This document shows positions 1 through 8,649 of a stretch of DNA of 25,043 nucleotides, piece by piece. The first letter of the stretch is position 1. Each line of letters starts with the position of its first letter. The stretch lies in the NCBI GenBank assembly GCA_946405565.1, contig CAMJHU010000002.1:1-25043 (forward strand), written 5' to 3'. Both the position numbers and the translations under genes were made by a program. The stretch is from an uncultured Clostridia bacterium. GTDB taxonomy: Bacteria > Bacillota > Clostridia > Oscillospirales > Acutalibacteraceae. The notes under the pieces were generated by a model. The model was not told the DNA's origin. It saw only the letters and a program-made list of their open reading frames with translations, and did not search any database.

Positions 1-1
1 T

Positions 2-1513
2 CCCCACCGTTGCGGGAGCCAGTGTCCCTTTGTGGAGTATGCCGGCGTGGGCGTGGCTTTCAAGCTGGTGTGCGCGCTGGAAGGCGACAGTATGGCGGTG
101 CTGGAAAACTGCGGCGATCTGGTCGCGCTGGGTACGGTGGCGGACGTGGTGAGCCTGACAGGTGAAAACCGGCGACTGGTGCGCCGGGGTCTGCGTATGC
201 TCGCCAATACCGAGCGCATCGGTTTGCAGGCGCTGATGGAACTGGCGTCACTGGGGGGCAAATCCGTGACTTCCACCAACGTAGCGTTTGTCATCGCGCC
301 GAGACTCAACGCGGCGGGACGTCTGGGCAGCGCGGAACGGGCGGTCCGGCTGCTGATTACCGACGACGAGAACGAGGCGGTGGCGATTGCGGAGGAACTC
401 AACGATGAAAACAGGGAGCGCCAGGCCATCGAACAGATGATTGCCAAGGATTTTGCGGAGATGGTGCGGGAACGCCCGTCGCTGCTTTACGATCGGGTGC
501 TGGTCATTGCGGGGAAGAACTGGAACCGCGGTGTGATGGGCATTTTTGCGTCCCGCCTTTGTGAGCGGTACGGCAAGCCCTGTATCATTATCTCCTACGA
601 TGAAACACACGACGGGGTGGCAAAGGGATCCGGCAGAAGCGTCGAGGGCTTTTCGCTCTACCACGCGATTGCGTCCTGCGCCGAATGGCTCACCGGCTAC
701 GGGGGGCATACGCTGGCGGCGGGACTGAGTCTGAAAACCGAACATATCGAGGACTTTCGCCGTGCGATCAATGCCTATGCCGCGCGGGAATATCCCCAAA
801 TGCCCGTCCCGGTGTTGAAAATCGACTGTCAGTTGCCGCCTTCGGGCATTACCCTCGCGCTTTGCGGGGCGCAGGAGGTACTGGAACCGTTCGGCGCCGA
901 TAATCCCGTCCCGATGATCGCGGTGATGGGGCTCCGGATTGTGGATATCTACGGCGCGGGCGGCGGCAAGCATCAGAAGCTGACGCTGGAGCGGGGCGGC
1001 TGTGTCATGACCGCCATGAAATTTGCCACAGCCAGTGAGGATTTTGCGTATGAAGTGGGCGATGTGGTGGATCTGGTGGTCACGCTGGATAAATCTATTT
1101 ACCGCGAACGCGAAAGCCTGACGGTAGTCGTGCGGGATATGCGGCTTTCCGAGACCCGTTTTCAGGAGATCAGTGACGGACGGTACTTGTTTGAATCGCT
1201 CATGCGGGGCGAGCTGTTACCGGAAGACGTGCGCAACCAATTGCGACCCACCCGCAGCGAGGTGGGAACCGTATATCGCGCGGCGGTCAAGGGCTATCGC
1301 GGCAGCGAGGACGTACTCGCGTGCCGCATGAAACGCGGAGGAATCAGCTTCGGAAAACTGCTGACAGCCGTACAGATGCTTTCGGAAGGAGGGCTTCTGA
1401 CAGAGGAAAATGACGGGGGCATCTGGCGGATTGAGTCGCTGGAGGCATCCGGCAAAAAAATTGCCCTGGAAGAAACCCCAACCGCTAAAAACGTCGGATA
1501 TATCAATATGTAA
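2..1513 (+). CDS. recJ: RecJ single-stranded-DNA-specific 5'-3' exonuclease, 3' part only
   Basis: RecJ degrades single-stranded DNA 5' to 3' in recombination and mismatch or base-excision repair in the cytoplasm. The reading frame is open from base 2, so the gene starts before the window; about 503 codons are visible and the N-terminal DHH catalytic part is missing, against a usual 570-800 residues. Visible family signatures are AGVGVAFKL, DLVALGTVADVV, RLNAAGRL, and the DHHA1 motif GYGGHTLAAGL near base 700, followed by the OB-like and C-terminal regions. The GTG at base 32 lies inside the conserved core and is not a real start. The gene ends 84 bases before rel. In many Firmicutes recJ and rel are separated by apt; here apt is absent. 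Identification is by motif recall, and is firm. Confidence 0.95.
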   Translation, partial: PHRCGSQCPFVEYAGVGVAFKLVCALEGDSMAVLENCGDLVALGTVADVVSLTGENRRLVRRGLRMLANTERIGLQALMELASLGGKSVTSTNVAFVIAPRLNAAGRLGSAERAVRLLITDDENEAVAIAEELNDENRERQAIEQMIAKDFAEMVRERPSLLYDRVLVIAGKNWNRGVMGIFASRLCERYGKPCIIISYDETHDGVAKGSGRSVEGFSLYHAIASCAEWLTGYGGHTLAAGLSLKTEHIEDFRRAINAYAAREYPQMPVPVLKIDCQLPPSGITLALCGAQEVLEPFGADNPVPMIAVMGLRIVDIYGAGGGKHQKLTLERGGCVMTAMKFATASEDFAYEVGDVVDLVVTLDKSIYRERESLTVVVRDMRLSETRFQEISDGRYLFESLMRGELLPEDVRNQLRPTRSEVGTVYRAAVKGYRGSEDVLACRMKRGGISFGKLLTAVQMLSEGGLLTEENDGGIWRIESLEASGKKIALEETPTAKNVGYINM

Positions 1514-1597
1514 TAATAATGCCATGCTATTGTTTTTGATGGAATGCAATGATTATTGAAGAGAGGAAGAAGAATTTTATTTGGAGGAGGGAAACCT

Positions 1598-3913
1598 ATG
1601 GCAGATGGCATTGGAAGAAAACAGGACAAGATGAAAAAAACACAGGAGACACGTTCTGTCGAACTGCCCGATCAGTTTAATGAGCGTGATTTTACCGACA
1701 ATGTGGTAGAAGCGTATCAGTCATACGATGAACTGGTGCATACGATTTCCCTCAGCGGCAAGGATTACGATATGGCTGCCATTGAGAAGGCGTATCTTTT
1801 TGCCAATCAGGCGCACGCGGGTCAGACCCGCAAATCGGGTGAACCGTATATTGTCCACCCGATTTCGGTGGCGAATATCCTGGTGCAGCTGGGCATGGAC
1901 ACGGACAGTGTGGTGGCGGCGCTGCTGCATGATGTGGTGGAAGATACGCCCGTGACATCGGCGGAGATCGAGGCGAATTTCGGGAGCATCATTGCCCAGA
2001 TCATCGACGGTCTGACCAAACTGAGTAAAATGGGCTTCAAGACCCGTGAGGAGCATCAGGCGGAAAATGTGCGCCGTATGCTGATCGCCAGCAACAAGGA
2101 TATCCGTGTGCTGATTATCAAGCTGGCGGATCGTCTGAACAATATGCGCACACTCAGCGCCATGTATCCGCAGAAGCAACGGGATATCGCGCGGGAAACC
2201 ATGGAAATTTACGCGCCGCTGGCGCACCGGCTCGGCATCCGTCAGGTCAAGGAGGAGCTGGAGGATTTGTCGCTGCGCTATCTGGAGCCGGACGTGTACA
2301 AGGAAATCTGCGATATGCTTTCGGAGCAGCAGTCCGACCGGGAGGCGTTTCTGGAGAGCATCAAGCAGGAGCTTTACGGCAAGCTGGTGCAGATGATTCC
2401 CAACGTCACCATGTCGGGACGTGTGAAATCGGTCAACGGCATTTATCACAAGATGATCGTGCAGGGCAAGAGCTTCAAGGATATCTATGATATCTATGCG
2501 GTGCGCGTGATTGTGGATACGGTGGCGGAGTGTTACGCGGCGCTGGGCGTGGTCAACAATACCTACACGTTTCTGCCCACCCGTTTCAAGGACTACATCA
2601 GCACACCCAAATCCAACGGGTATATGTCGCTCCATACCACGGTCATGCGCAAGAGCAGCGATCCCAATGCCGTGGCGGTTCCCTTTGAAGTGCAGATTCG
2701 CACCCGCGATATGCACCGCACGGCGGAATACGGCATCGCGGCGCACTGGAAATACAAGACCGGCGAAGCGGCTTCCGGCGGGGGCAGCAGCGCCCTGCTG
2801 TTTGAGCGCTCGATTGTCTGGATCCGTGAGATGATCGAGAGTCAGATGGACAGCGACAGCGCCGACGTGATCACGCTGATCAAGAATGATCTCATGCCGG
2901 ACGAAATTTATGTCTACACACCCAAAGGCGAAGTCAAGGTGCTGCCTTCCGGCTCGACGGTGATCGACTTTGCCTATGCCATTCACAGTCAGGTGGGACA
3001 CCGCATGATCGGCGCCAAGCTCAACGGGCGCATCGTTCCCATCAATACGGTGCTTCACACCGGCAACGTGGTGGAAATCCAGACCACGAAGGAGATTGTG
3101 AACGGTCCCAGCCGCGACTGGCTGAATATGGCGCGCACCAGTCAGGCGAAAAGCAAGATCCGCTCGTGGTTCAAAAACGAGCGCCGTGCCGAAAACATAG
3201 TCGAAGGTCGCGCCGAGTTTGAACGCGAAATGAAGCGGGCGGGGCTGACGATTCCCGAAGACAAATTCGACGAGTTCATGCAGGAACAGATGCGCCGGGC
3301 GCATGTGGAAACCGTGGAGGATTTTTACGCGGCGATCGGCTTTGGCGGCATTGTGATGACGCGCATTATGCCGCGTATCCGTGAGGATTACGACCGTATC
3401 GTGGTCAAGCCGCAGCAGCCGGTGACAGTGCCTCCGCCGGAGCAGCGCCACAATACCGAGGGAGGCGATTTCGGCGTTTGCGTGGAAGGCGTGGAGCATT
3501 GTCAGATCAAGATGTCGCAGTGCTGTCACCCGCTGCCGGGCGACGAGATCATCGGTTTTATTACGCGGGGTTATGGTGTGTCGGTGCATAAGCGGAGCTG
3601 TTCCAATGTCCCGGCTGACATTTCCGCCTGCGAGCATCCCGAACGCTGGATCCCGGTGTATTGGGCGGGAGAGAGTACCTGCCGCGAATTCAAGACGACC
3701 CTGCACATTTCCTGTCTGGATCGCAAGGGACTTCTCGCCGACATTACCACCCAGCTTTCCATGATGCACATCGGCATTCATATGCTCAATTCCCGGGAGC
3801 TGAAGGACGGCGGCGCCGTGATTACGGCGACGATTACCGTGAGCAGCCGGGAACACCTCGCGCAGATTGTGGGCAAGCTCTCACGGATCAGCGGCGTGGT
3901 GAGCATTGATTAA
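1598..3913 (+). CDS. rel: Bifunctional (p)ppGpp synthetase/hydrolase Rel (RSH family)
   Basis: Makes and hydrolyses the alarmone (p)ppGpp from GTP/GDP and ATP during the stringent response, acting on the ribosome. The 771-residue product has the full long-RSH order: HD hydrolase domain (about 65-165, with H87 in YIVHPISVA and H111-D112 in LLHDVVEDT), synthetase domain (about 235-345, KDYISTPKSNGYMSLHTTV), TGS (about 434-495, DEIYVYTPKGEV), the conserved-cysteine region (MSQCCHPLPGDEI, near 635) and a C-terminal ACT domain. Both hydrolase and synthetase motifs look intact, so it should be bifunctional. The ATG at 1598 is chosen because GGAGGAGG (1583-1590) sits 7 bases upstream; an in-frame TTG at 1556 would add 14 residues without a good ribosome site. 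It follows recJ closely and could share its transcript. Confidence 0.96.
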   Translation: MADGIGRKQDKMKKTQETRSVELPDQFNERDFTDNVVEAYQSYDELVHTISLSGKDYDMAAIEKAYLFANQAHAGQTRKSGEPYIVHPISVANILVQLGMDTDSVVAALLHDVVEDTPVTSAEIEANFGSIIAQIIDGLTKLSKMGFKTREEHQAENVRRMLIASNKDIRVLIIKLADRLNNMRTLSAMYPQKQRDIARETMEIYAPLAHRLGIRQVKEELEDLSLRYLEPDVYKEICDMLSEQQSDREAFLESIKQELYGKLVQMIPNVTMSGRVKSVNGIYHKMIVQGKSFKDIYDIYAVRVIVDTVAECYAALGVVNNTYTFLPTRFKDYISTPKSNGYMSLHTTVMRKSSDPNAVAVPFEVQIRTRDMHRTAEYGIAAHWKYKTGEAASGGGSSALLFERSIVWIREMIESQMDSDSADVITLIKNDLMPDEIYVYTPKGEVKVLPSGSTVIDFAYAIHSQVGHRMIGAKLNGRIVPINTVLHTGNVVEIQTTKEIVNGPSRDWLNMARTSQAKSKIRSWFKNERRAENIVEGRAEFEREMKRAGLTIPEDKFDEFMQEQMRRAHVETVEDFYAAIGFGGIVMTRIMPRIREDYDRIVVKPQQPVTVPPPEQRHNTEGGDFGVCVEGVEHCQIKMSQCCHPLPGDEIIGFITRGYGVSVHKRSCSNVPADISACEHPERWIPVYWAGESTCREFKTTLHISCLDRKGLLADITTQLSMMHIGIHMLNSRELKDGGAVITATITVSSREHLAQIVGKLSRISGVVSID

Positions 3914-3958
3914 TGTGTGGACGGGAATCGGCTGACCGACCCGATTCCGGGGTATCCG

Positions 3959-4006
3959 GCGGCGGGGGAGAGGGTGCATACGCGTCCTTTCCTCTGCCGC
4001 TTTTTT
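3959..4006 (+). terminator. Probable Rho-independent terminator after rel
   Basis: An imperfect GC-rich stem with ends GCGGC (3959-3963) and GCCGC (3996-4000) is followed directly by six T residues (4001-4006). The inner part pairs a G-rich strand with a pyrimidine-rich strand and contains mismatches. A second stem, GGAATCGG (3924-3931) with CCGATTCC (3941-3948), lies just upstream and has no T run. Confidence 0.6.
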
Positions 4007-4040
4007 CTATAATGACAGATCAAGACAGGAGTGAAGCCTG

Positions 4041-4640
4041 ATGGCAAATCCGACGGCAATCGGCGAAAAAATCGAATTCGGACGTTATCCGCAGGGCGCG
4101 GATGGGGAAATTCTGCCGCTGCGGTGGCTGGTACTCGCGGTGCGGGAGGGATGTGCGCTGCTGGTCGCGGATAAGATGATTGAATGTCTGCCCTATCACG
4201 TGCCGTCCGGAGATGTGACATGGGAAGGCTCTTCCCTGCGGGCATGGCTCAACGGTGATTTTTTCCATTCTTCTTTTACCGATGAGGAAAAGGCGGCGAT
4301 TCTGCGGGTCAACCTCGTCAACCCGGACAACACCCGATATGACACCCCCGGCGGCGCTGCCACAAAGGATCGGGTGTTTCTCCTGAGCCTTCCGGAGATG
4401 GAAGAATTCTTTACCTTCGGCATCGAGCGCAAGGTTTACGCCACACCTTATGCGGTGCGCGCCCAAATGCCCGGTCTGGCGGACAAGAGCGCGTCGGCGT
4501 GGTGGCTGCGTTCGCCGGGCGGTTCGGGACGTCACGCGGCAACGGTTCATTATATCGGCGGTGTGAGTCGCTACGGCAATCCTGTGACCGACAGTCATAT
4601 TGCCGTCCGTCCGGCGCTGTGGGTGAAGCTGTCATCATAA
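4041..4640 (+). CDS. DUF6273 domain protein, function unknown
   Basis: A 199-residue soluble protein with no signal peptide or membrane segment. It matches the DUF6273 pattern frequent in gut Clostridia: an N-terminal GEKIEFGRYPQ strand, then WEGSSLRAWLNGDFF and FTDEEKAAIL, and a C-terminal WWLRSPGG...AVRPALWVKL. These pieces resemble the fold used in formylglycine-enzyme-like or C-type-lectin-like domains, but no catalytic residues can be assigned. The ATG at 4041 has AGGAG 8 bases ahead (4028-4032). A TATAAT at 4008-4013 just after the terminator T run could start transcription, but its -35 is poor. The gene stands alone between rel and thrC, and neighbours give no clue to a role. Confidence 0.75.
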   Translation: MANPTAIGEKIEFGRYPQGADGEILPLRWLVLAVREGCALLVADKMIECLPYHVPSGDVTWEGSSLRAWLNGDFFHSSFTDEEKAAILRVNLVNPDNTRYDTPGGAATKDRVFLLSLPEMEEFFTFGIERKVYATPYAVRAQMPGLADKSASAWWLRSPGGSGRHAATVHYIGGVSRYGNPVTDSHIAVRPALWVKLSS

Positions 4641-4706
4641 AAAAGCCAAACCCCCGCGCGGAAATCGGAAAATTTTGTGGGTTGTGATAAATTGTTTTTC
4701 CTCCCG

Positions 4707-4735
4707 TTGACATCGGGACGCAAATCTGTTAAAAT
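4707..4735 (+). promoter_or_regulatory. Strong sigma-A promoter for thrC
   Basis: TTGACA (4707-4712), a 17-base spacer and TAAAAT (4730-4735) preceded by an extended TG (4727-4728). Transcription would begin near 4742, giving a leader of about 60 bases. No T-box or attenuator is visible in that leader, unlike leuA. Confidence 0.85.
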
Positions 4736-4801
4736 TTTTACAAACTCCCTTTCCCGCTCCACCCACACCTGATACAGGGATGACGAATCGAGGTTATTGT
4801 G

Positions 4802-6295
4802 ATGAATTACACCAGTACAAGAGACAATTCGGTGAAGGTCACGTCGGCGCAGGCGATTGCGGCGGGCATCTCGCCCGACGGCGGTCTGTATGTGCCGGAG
4901 ACGATTCCTTCCTTCTCCCATGAAGAACTGCTGGCGATTGCCGGAACCGATTACCGCGAGAGAGCTGTGAAGGTTCTCGGCAAGTACCTCACCGACTTTA
5001 CCGCCGAGGAACTGCGCGAATGCGTGGACGGCGCCTATACGGATAAATTCGGCGGCACGGATGTCGCGCCGGTGGTGGATATCGCGGACAACCGCTTTGT
5101 CCTCGAGCTGTGGCACGGTCCCACCTGCGCCTTCAAGGATATGGCGCTTCAACTGCTGCCTCATCTGCTCACCCGTTCGGTCAAAAAGACCTGCGACGGC
5201 AAGGAAATCGTCATTCTCGTTGCCACATCGGGCGATACCGGCAAAGCCGCGCTGGAAGGTTTTAAGGACGTACCCGGCACCCGCATCATTGTCTTCTACC
5301 CGGTGGAGGGTGTGAGCGCGATTCAGAAGCGGCAGATGGTCACGCAGGAAGGTGAAAATGTCGGCGTCTGCGCCATCAAGGGCAATTTCGACGACGCGCA
5401 GACCGGCGTGAAACGCATCTTTACCAACCCCGATATCGCGGCGGAGCTTGCCGCGCACAATATGGCGTTTTCTTCCGCCAATTCCATCAACTGGGGACGG
5501 CTTGCGCCGCAGATTGTCTATTATATTTCCGCCTATGCCGACCTGATGAACAAGGGCGTGATCAAACAGAAGGGCGACCCCATCAATGTGGTGGTGCCGA
5601 CCGGCAATTTCGGCAACATTCTGGCGGCTTACTATGCGCGGAAGATGGGTCTGCCCATTCACAGGCTGATCTGCGCTTCCAATGCCAACAATGTACTCAC
5701 CGACTTTATCCGTACCGGCGTGTACGACCGCAATCGTCCCTTCCATACGACCATTTCGCCTTCGATGGACATTCTCATTTCCAGCAACCTCGAACGCCTG
5801 ATCTATGACCTTTCCGGCTGCGACAGCGTGAGAGTGAAGGGCTGGATGGAGCGTCTGGCTGCCGAAGGACGCTATGAGGTGGACGACGACGTGAAGGACG
5901 CGGTGAAATCGCTGTTCTGGGCAGGCTGCTGTGATGACAACGCGACGCAGAACACGATTCGGGAGGTCTTTACCGAGCGGCACTATCTGGCGGATACCCA
6001 TACCGCCGTGGCGCTCAACGTTTACGACCAGTATGTCCGTGAAACCGGCGATACGCTGCCCACTGTGATTGCTTCCACCGCCAGCCCCTATAAGTTTGCG
6101 CCCGCTGTGCTGGGTGCAATTGCTCCCGACAAAACGGGTGAGGACGAATTCGCCATGCTGGAAGCGCTGCGCGAGGTTTCGGGTGCGGCAATCCCTGCAC
6201 CGCTCGCCGGACTCAAGGGCAAGGCTGTCCGTTTCGACCGTGTCTGCGAAGGCGCTGCCATGCGGGAAGCGGTGCTGGATATGCTGTCTGTCTGA
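4802..6295 (+). CDS. thrC: Threonine synthase (PLP-dependent)
   Basis: Converts O-phosphohomoserine to threonine, the last step of threonine synthesis, in the cytoplasm. The 497-residue length fits the long bacterial class. The PLP lysine is K112 in CAFKDMALQ; the phosphate-binding ATSGDTGKAAL motif and the downstream VPTGNFGNILAAYYA motif are both present, as is the N-terminal YVPETIPSFS segment typical of the family. The adjacent GTG at 4799 is a possible alternative start, but ATG 4802 is better spaced from the weak GAGG at 4790-4793. A near-consensus promoter lies upstream, and the metallophosphoesterase gene begins 44 bases downstream, probably on the same transcript. Confidence 0.95.
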   Translation: MNYTSTRDNSVKVTSAQAIAAGISPDGGLYVPETIPSFSHEELLAIAGTDYRERAVKVLGKYLTDFTAEELRECVDGAYTDKFGGTDVAPVVDIADNRFVLELWHGPTCAFKDMALQLLPHLLTRSVKKTCDGKEIVILVATSGDTGKAALEGFKDVPGTRIIVFYPVEGVSAIQKRQMVTQEGENVGVCAIKGNFDDAQTGVKRIFTNPDIAAELAAHNMAFSSANSINWGRLAPQIVYYISAYADLMNKGVIKQKGDPINVVVPTGNFGNILAAYYARKMGLPIHRLICASNANNVLTDFIRTGVYDRNRPFHTTISPSMDILISSNLERLIYDLSGCDSVRVKGWMERLAAEGRYEVDDDVKDAVKSLFWAGCCDDNATQNTIREVFTERHYLADTHTAVALNVYDQYVRETGDTLPTVIASTASPYKFAPAVLGAIAPDKTGEDEFAMLEALREVSGAAIPAPLAGLKGKAVRFDRVCEGAAMREAVLDMLSV

Positions 6296-6339
6296 CGCGG
6301 CACAAAACAAACAGATTTCCGGAGCGGGAGGTGATTCCC

Positions 6340-7071
6340 TTGGCACTCTTTGCGCTGGCCGATACGCATCTTTCCATCGGCGAGGACAAAAAAATGGATC
6401 GCTTCGGCGGCTGGGAAAAATACGAACAGCGTATTCAGGACAACTGGCGCGCCATCGTCAAGCCGGAGGACACCGTTGTGCTGGCGGGTGATATCTCATG
6501 GGCGATGAAGCTCACGGACACGCTGCCGGATTTTGGTTTTCTTCACGCGCTGCCCGGTCGCAAGATTCTCATGAAGGGGAATCACGATTACTGGTGGTCC
6601 ACCAAGACCAAAATGGATAACTGGCTGGTGCAGAACGGCTTTGACGATATGTGCATTCTCTTCAATAATGCCTATGAGTACGGTGATTATGTGATCTGCG
6701 GTACGCGGGGATGGTCTTACGACTGTCCGGCGGATGAACAGATTGTCCTGCTGCGGGAGGTGGGACGGCTGGAAGCCTCGATTCAGGCGGGGCTGGCGAC
6801 CGGCAGAGAGCCGCTGGTGTTTCTGCACTATCCCCCCGTCTACGGCGACTATGTGTGTGAAGAGATTACCGGGGTGCTGCACCGCTATGGTATCCGGCGG
6901 TGCTACTACGGGCATCTGCACGGTATGGCGGGCAGAAAGGCTTTCATCGGCAACTGGGAAGGCATTGAAATGCGGTTGATTGCAGCCGATCATGTGAATT
7001 TTGTGCCGCAGCTCCTTCTGAGTGACGGTCCCGGCGGACAGGCAATCGCCGATGTTGCAAATCTTTTATAG
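6340..7071 (+). CDS. Calcineurin-like metallophosphoesterase
   Basis: Predicted dinuclear-metal phosphoesterase of 243 residues. The metal-ligand motifs are visible in order: an N-terminal ADTHL (D-x-H), AGDISWAM (GD), KGNHDYWW (GNHD), a histidine in FLHYPP, and C-terminal YGHLHG (GHxH). This belongs to a Firmicute group whose members start MxLFAIxDxHLS. I prefer the TTG at 6340 because GGGAGGTGA (6326-6334) lies 5 bases upstream and the protein then begins MALFALADTHLS as in relatives; the GTG at 6331 overlaps that ribosome site. The substrate is unknown. It follows thrC by 44 bases, probably co-transcribed, although no pathway link is evident. Confidence 0.88.
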   Translation: MALFALADTHLSIGEDKKMDRFGGWEKYEQRIQDNWRAIVKPEDTVVLAGDISWAMKLTDTLPDFGFLHALPGRKILMKGNHDYWWSTKTKMDNWLVQNGFDDMCILFNNAYEYGDYVICGTRGWSYDCPADEQIVLLREVGRLEASIQAGLATGREPLVFLHYPPVYGDYVCEEITGVLHRYGIRRCYYGHLHGMAGRKAFIGNWEGIEMRLIAADHVNFVPQLLLSDGPGGQAIADVANLL

Positions 7072-7088
7072 ATTTTGCGAAAAGGTGC

Positions 7089-7117
7089 TTGAAAAACCGA
7101 TTTTGATTTGCTATAAT
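7089..7117 (+). promoter_or_regulatory. Sigma-A promoter for tig
   Basis: TTGAAA (7089-7094), a 17-base spacer and TATAAT (7112-7117). The inferred leader of about 75 bases reaches the tig start. Confidence 0.8.
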
Positions 7118-7200
7118 TGATTGGTCACATTACGATGGTGAAATCATGAAAGGGAACAAAAGGAACTGTTCCCATATGAAACCGAGGAGGAACTTTCATT

Positions 7201-8484
7201 ATGATTAACAACAAGACACAAATCGACGCTACTACTTATGAAGTGGAATTTTCCGTGGACGCGCAGGAGCTTCAGAGCGAAAAGAAACGGCTTTACCGCG
7301 CGAACGTCGGTCGTTACAATGTGCCCGGCTTCCGGAAGGGCAAGGCTCCTTTGAATGTGATTGAAAAAATGTACGGTCCTGTCTTTACGCAGGAAGCCGT
7401 GGAAAACCTTTACAATAAGAACGTCGATCTCGTTGTCACCGAATTCGGTGAGGAAGTGGTGGACGTCAATTCCGCCGAGGTGGTTTCTCTCGACGGCGAT
7501 GTGGTCTACAAGGCAAAGTTCATCACCAAGCCGGAAGTCAAGATTGAGGGCTACAAGGGTCTGACCGTCGAAAAAGCGGAGCCCGTTGTCACCGACGAGG
7601 ACGTGGAGAGCGAGCTGAAGAACATCCAGCAGCGCAACAGCCGTACCGTCGATGTGGACGACAGACCCGCTCAGCTGGACGATACCGTTGTGTTTGATTT
7701 CGAGGGCTTCTGCGGCGGCGAAGCTTTTGACGGCGGCAAGGCGGAGAATTACAGCCTCAAGCTGGGCTCCGGTCAGTTCATTCCCGGTTTTGAAGAGGGT
7801 ATGGTAGGTCACAGCATCGGCGAGGAATTCGATGTGAACGTGACCTTCCCCGAGGAGTATCACGCGGAGGAGCTTGCCGGTCAGCCCGCGGTTTTCAAAG
7901 TGACGATTCATCAGATCAAGATGACCGAGCTGCCCGAGCTGGACGATGAATTTGCCAAGGACGTCAGCGAGTTCGATACCCTTGCCGAGTACAAGGAGGA
8001 TATCCGCGCCGATCTGCTTCGCAAGGCGGAGGAAAAGGCAAAGGATGACGCTGACAACAAGCTCATGGACGCGCTGATTGACCTGCTTGACGCCGATATT
8101 CCCGAAGTGATGTATGATAAGAAGGTGGATGAGAATGTCCGTGACTTCTCTTACCGTCTCCAGTCCAACGGTATGAAGCTGGACGACTACTTCACCTATA
8201 CCGGACTTGACATGGAATCCTTCCGTGGTCAGTTCAGAGAGCAGGCGATCCGTCAGGTCAAGCTCCGTCTGGCACTTGAAAAGATTGCCGAGCTGGAAGC
8301 CGTTGCCGTGTCCGATGAGGATGTGGAGAACGAATATGCCAATCTTGCCAAGAATTACGACATTCCGGTCGATCAGGTCAAGACCATCGTTCCTGTGGAG
8401 GGACTGCGTCTGGACGTCGCGGTGGAGAAGGCTGTGGATGTGGTGCGCGACAGCGCGAACTATGTGGCGCCTTCTGCCGAGTAA
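7201..8484 (+). CDS. tig: Trigger factor, ribosome-associated chaperone and prolyl isomerase
   Basis: Binds the ribosome tunnel exit and helps nascent chains fold. The 427-residue product has the ribosome-docking signature GFRKGKAP at residues 43-50, an FKBP-type prolyl-isomerase domain (about 155-240, containing DTVVFDFEGF, IPGFEEGMVGH and VTFPEEYHAEELAG) and a helical C-terminal substrate-binding domain. The length is normal for the family. The ATG at 7201 follows GAGGAGG by a suitable gap. It heads the classical tig-clpP-clpX cluster. A 165-base gap with strong secondary structure separates it from clpP and no convincing terminator is seen, so read-through is plausible. Confidence 0.97.
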   Translation: MINNKTQIDATTYEVEFSVDAQELQSEKKRLYRANVGRYNVPGFRKGKAPLNVIEKMYGPVFTQEAVENLYNKNVDLVVTEFGEEVVDVNSAEVVSLDGDVVYKAKFITKPEVKIEGYKGLTVEKAEPVVTDEDVESELKNIQQRNSRTVDVDDRPAQLDDTVVFDFEGFCGGEAFDGGKAENYSLKLGSGQFIPGFEEGMVGHSIGEEFDVNVTFPEEYHAEELAGQPAVFKVTIHQIKMTELPELDDEFAKDVSEFDTLAEYKEDIRADLLRKAEEKAKDDADNKLMDALIDLLDADIPEVMYDKKVDENVRDFSYRLQSNGMKLDDYFTYTGLDMESFRGQFREQAIRQVKLRLALEKIAELEAVAVSDEDVENEYANLAKNYDIPVDQVKTIVPVEGLRLDVAVEKAVDVVRDSANYVAPSAE

Positions 8485-8493
8485 TATTTTTTT

Positions 8494-8526
8494 CGCCGCG
8501 ATTCGACACATTTTTTGTCTGCGGCG
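8494..8526. other. Stem-loop after tig
   Basis: CGCCGC (8494-8499) pairs with GCGGCG (8521-8526), with an inner GACA/TGTC pairing. A T run precedes the stem instead of following it, so it does not look like an intrinsic terminator for tig. Confidence 0.4.
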
Positions 8527-8554
8527 TGATAGGATGAATGTAGCATCGTGGGAC

Positions 8555-8592
8555 GGCGTGCCGCCGTGGGAAAATTCCCGCGGCGGTGCGCC
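8555..8592. repeat. Long near-perfect hairpin between tig and clpP
   Basis: Two 18-base arms (8555-8572 and 8575-8592) pair along their whole length if three G-U wobbles are allowed in the plus-strand RNA, leaving almost no loop. A run of six T residues occurs only 20 bases later (8613-8618), so it is not a canonical terminator. It may be an mRNA stability or processing element, or a palindromic repeat element. No second copy is visible in this window. Confidence 0.7.
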
Positions 8593-8649
8593 GCTCGGCG
8601 TAAACTCCTGCATTTTTTAGGATCATTATTTATATGGAAAGGAAGATTG

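Noticed and set aside
1721..3856. Long minus-strand open frame opposite rel
   Set aside because: It is antisense to a fully conserved gene, rich in H, R and D as antisense frames of GC-rich genes are, and has no recognisable domain.
8494..8526. Terminator for tig
   Set aside because: The T run lies before the stem, not after it, so it lacks the layout of an intrinsic terminator on either strand.
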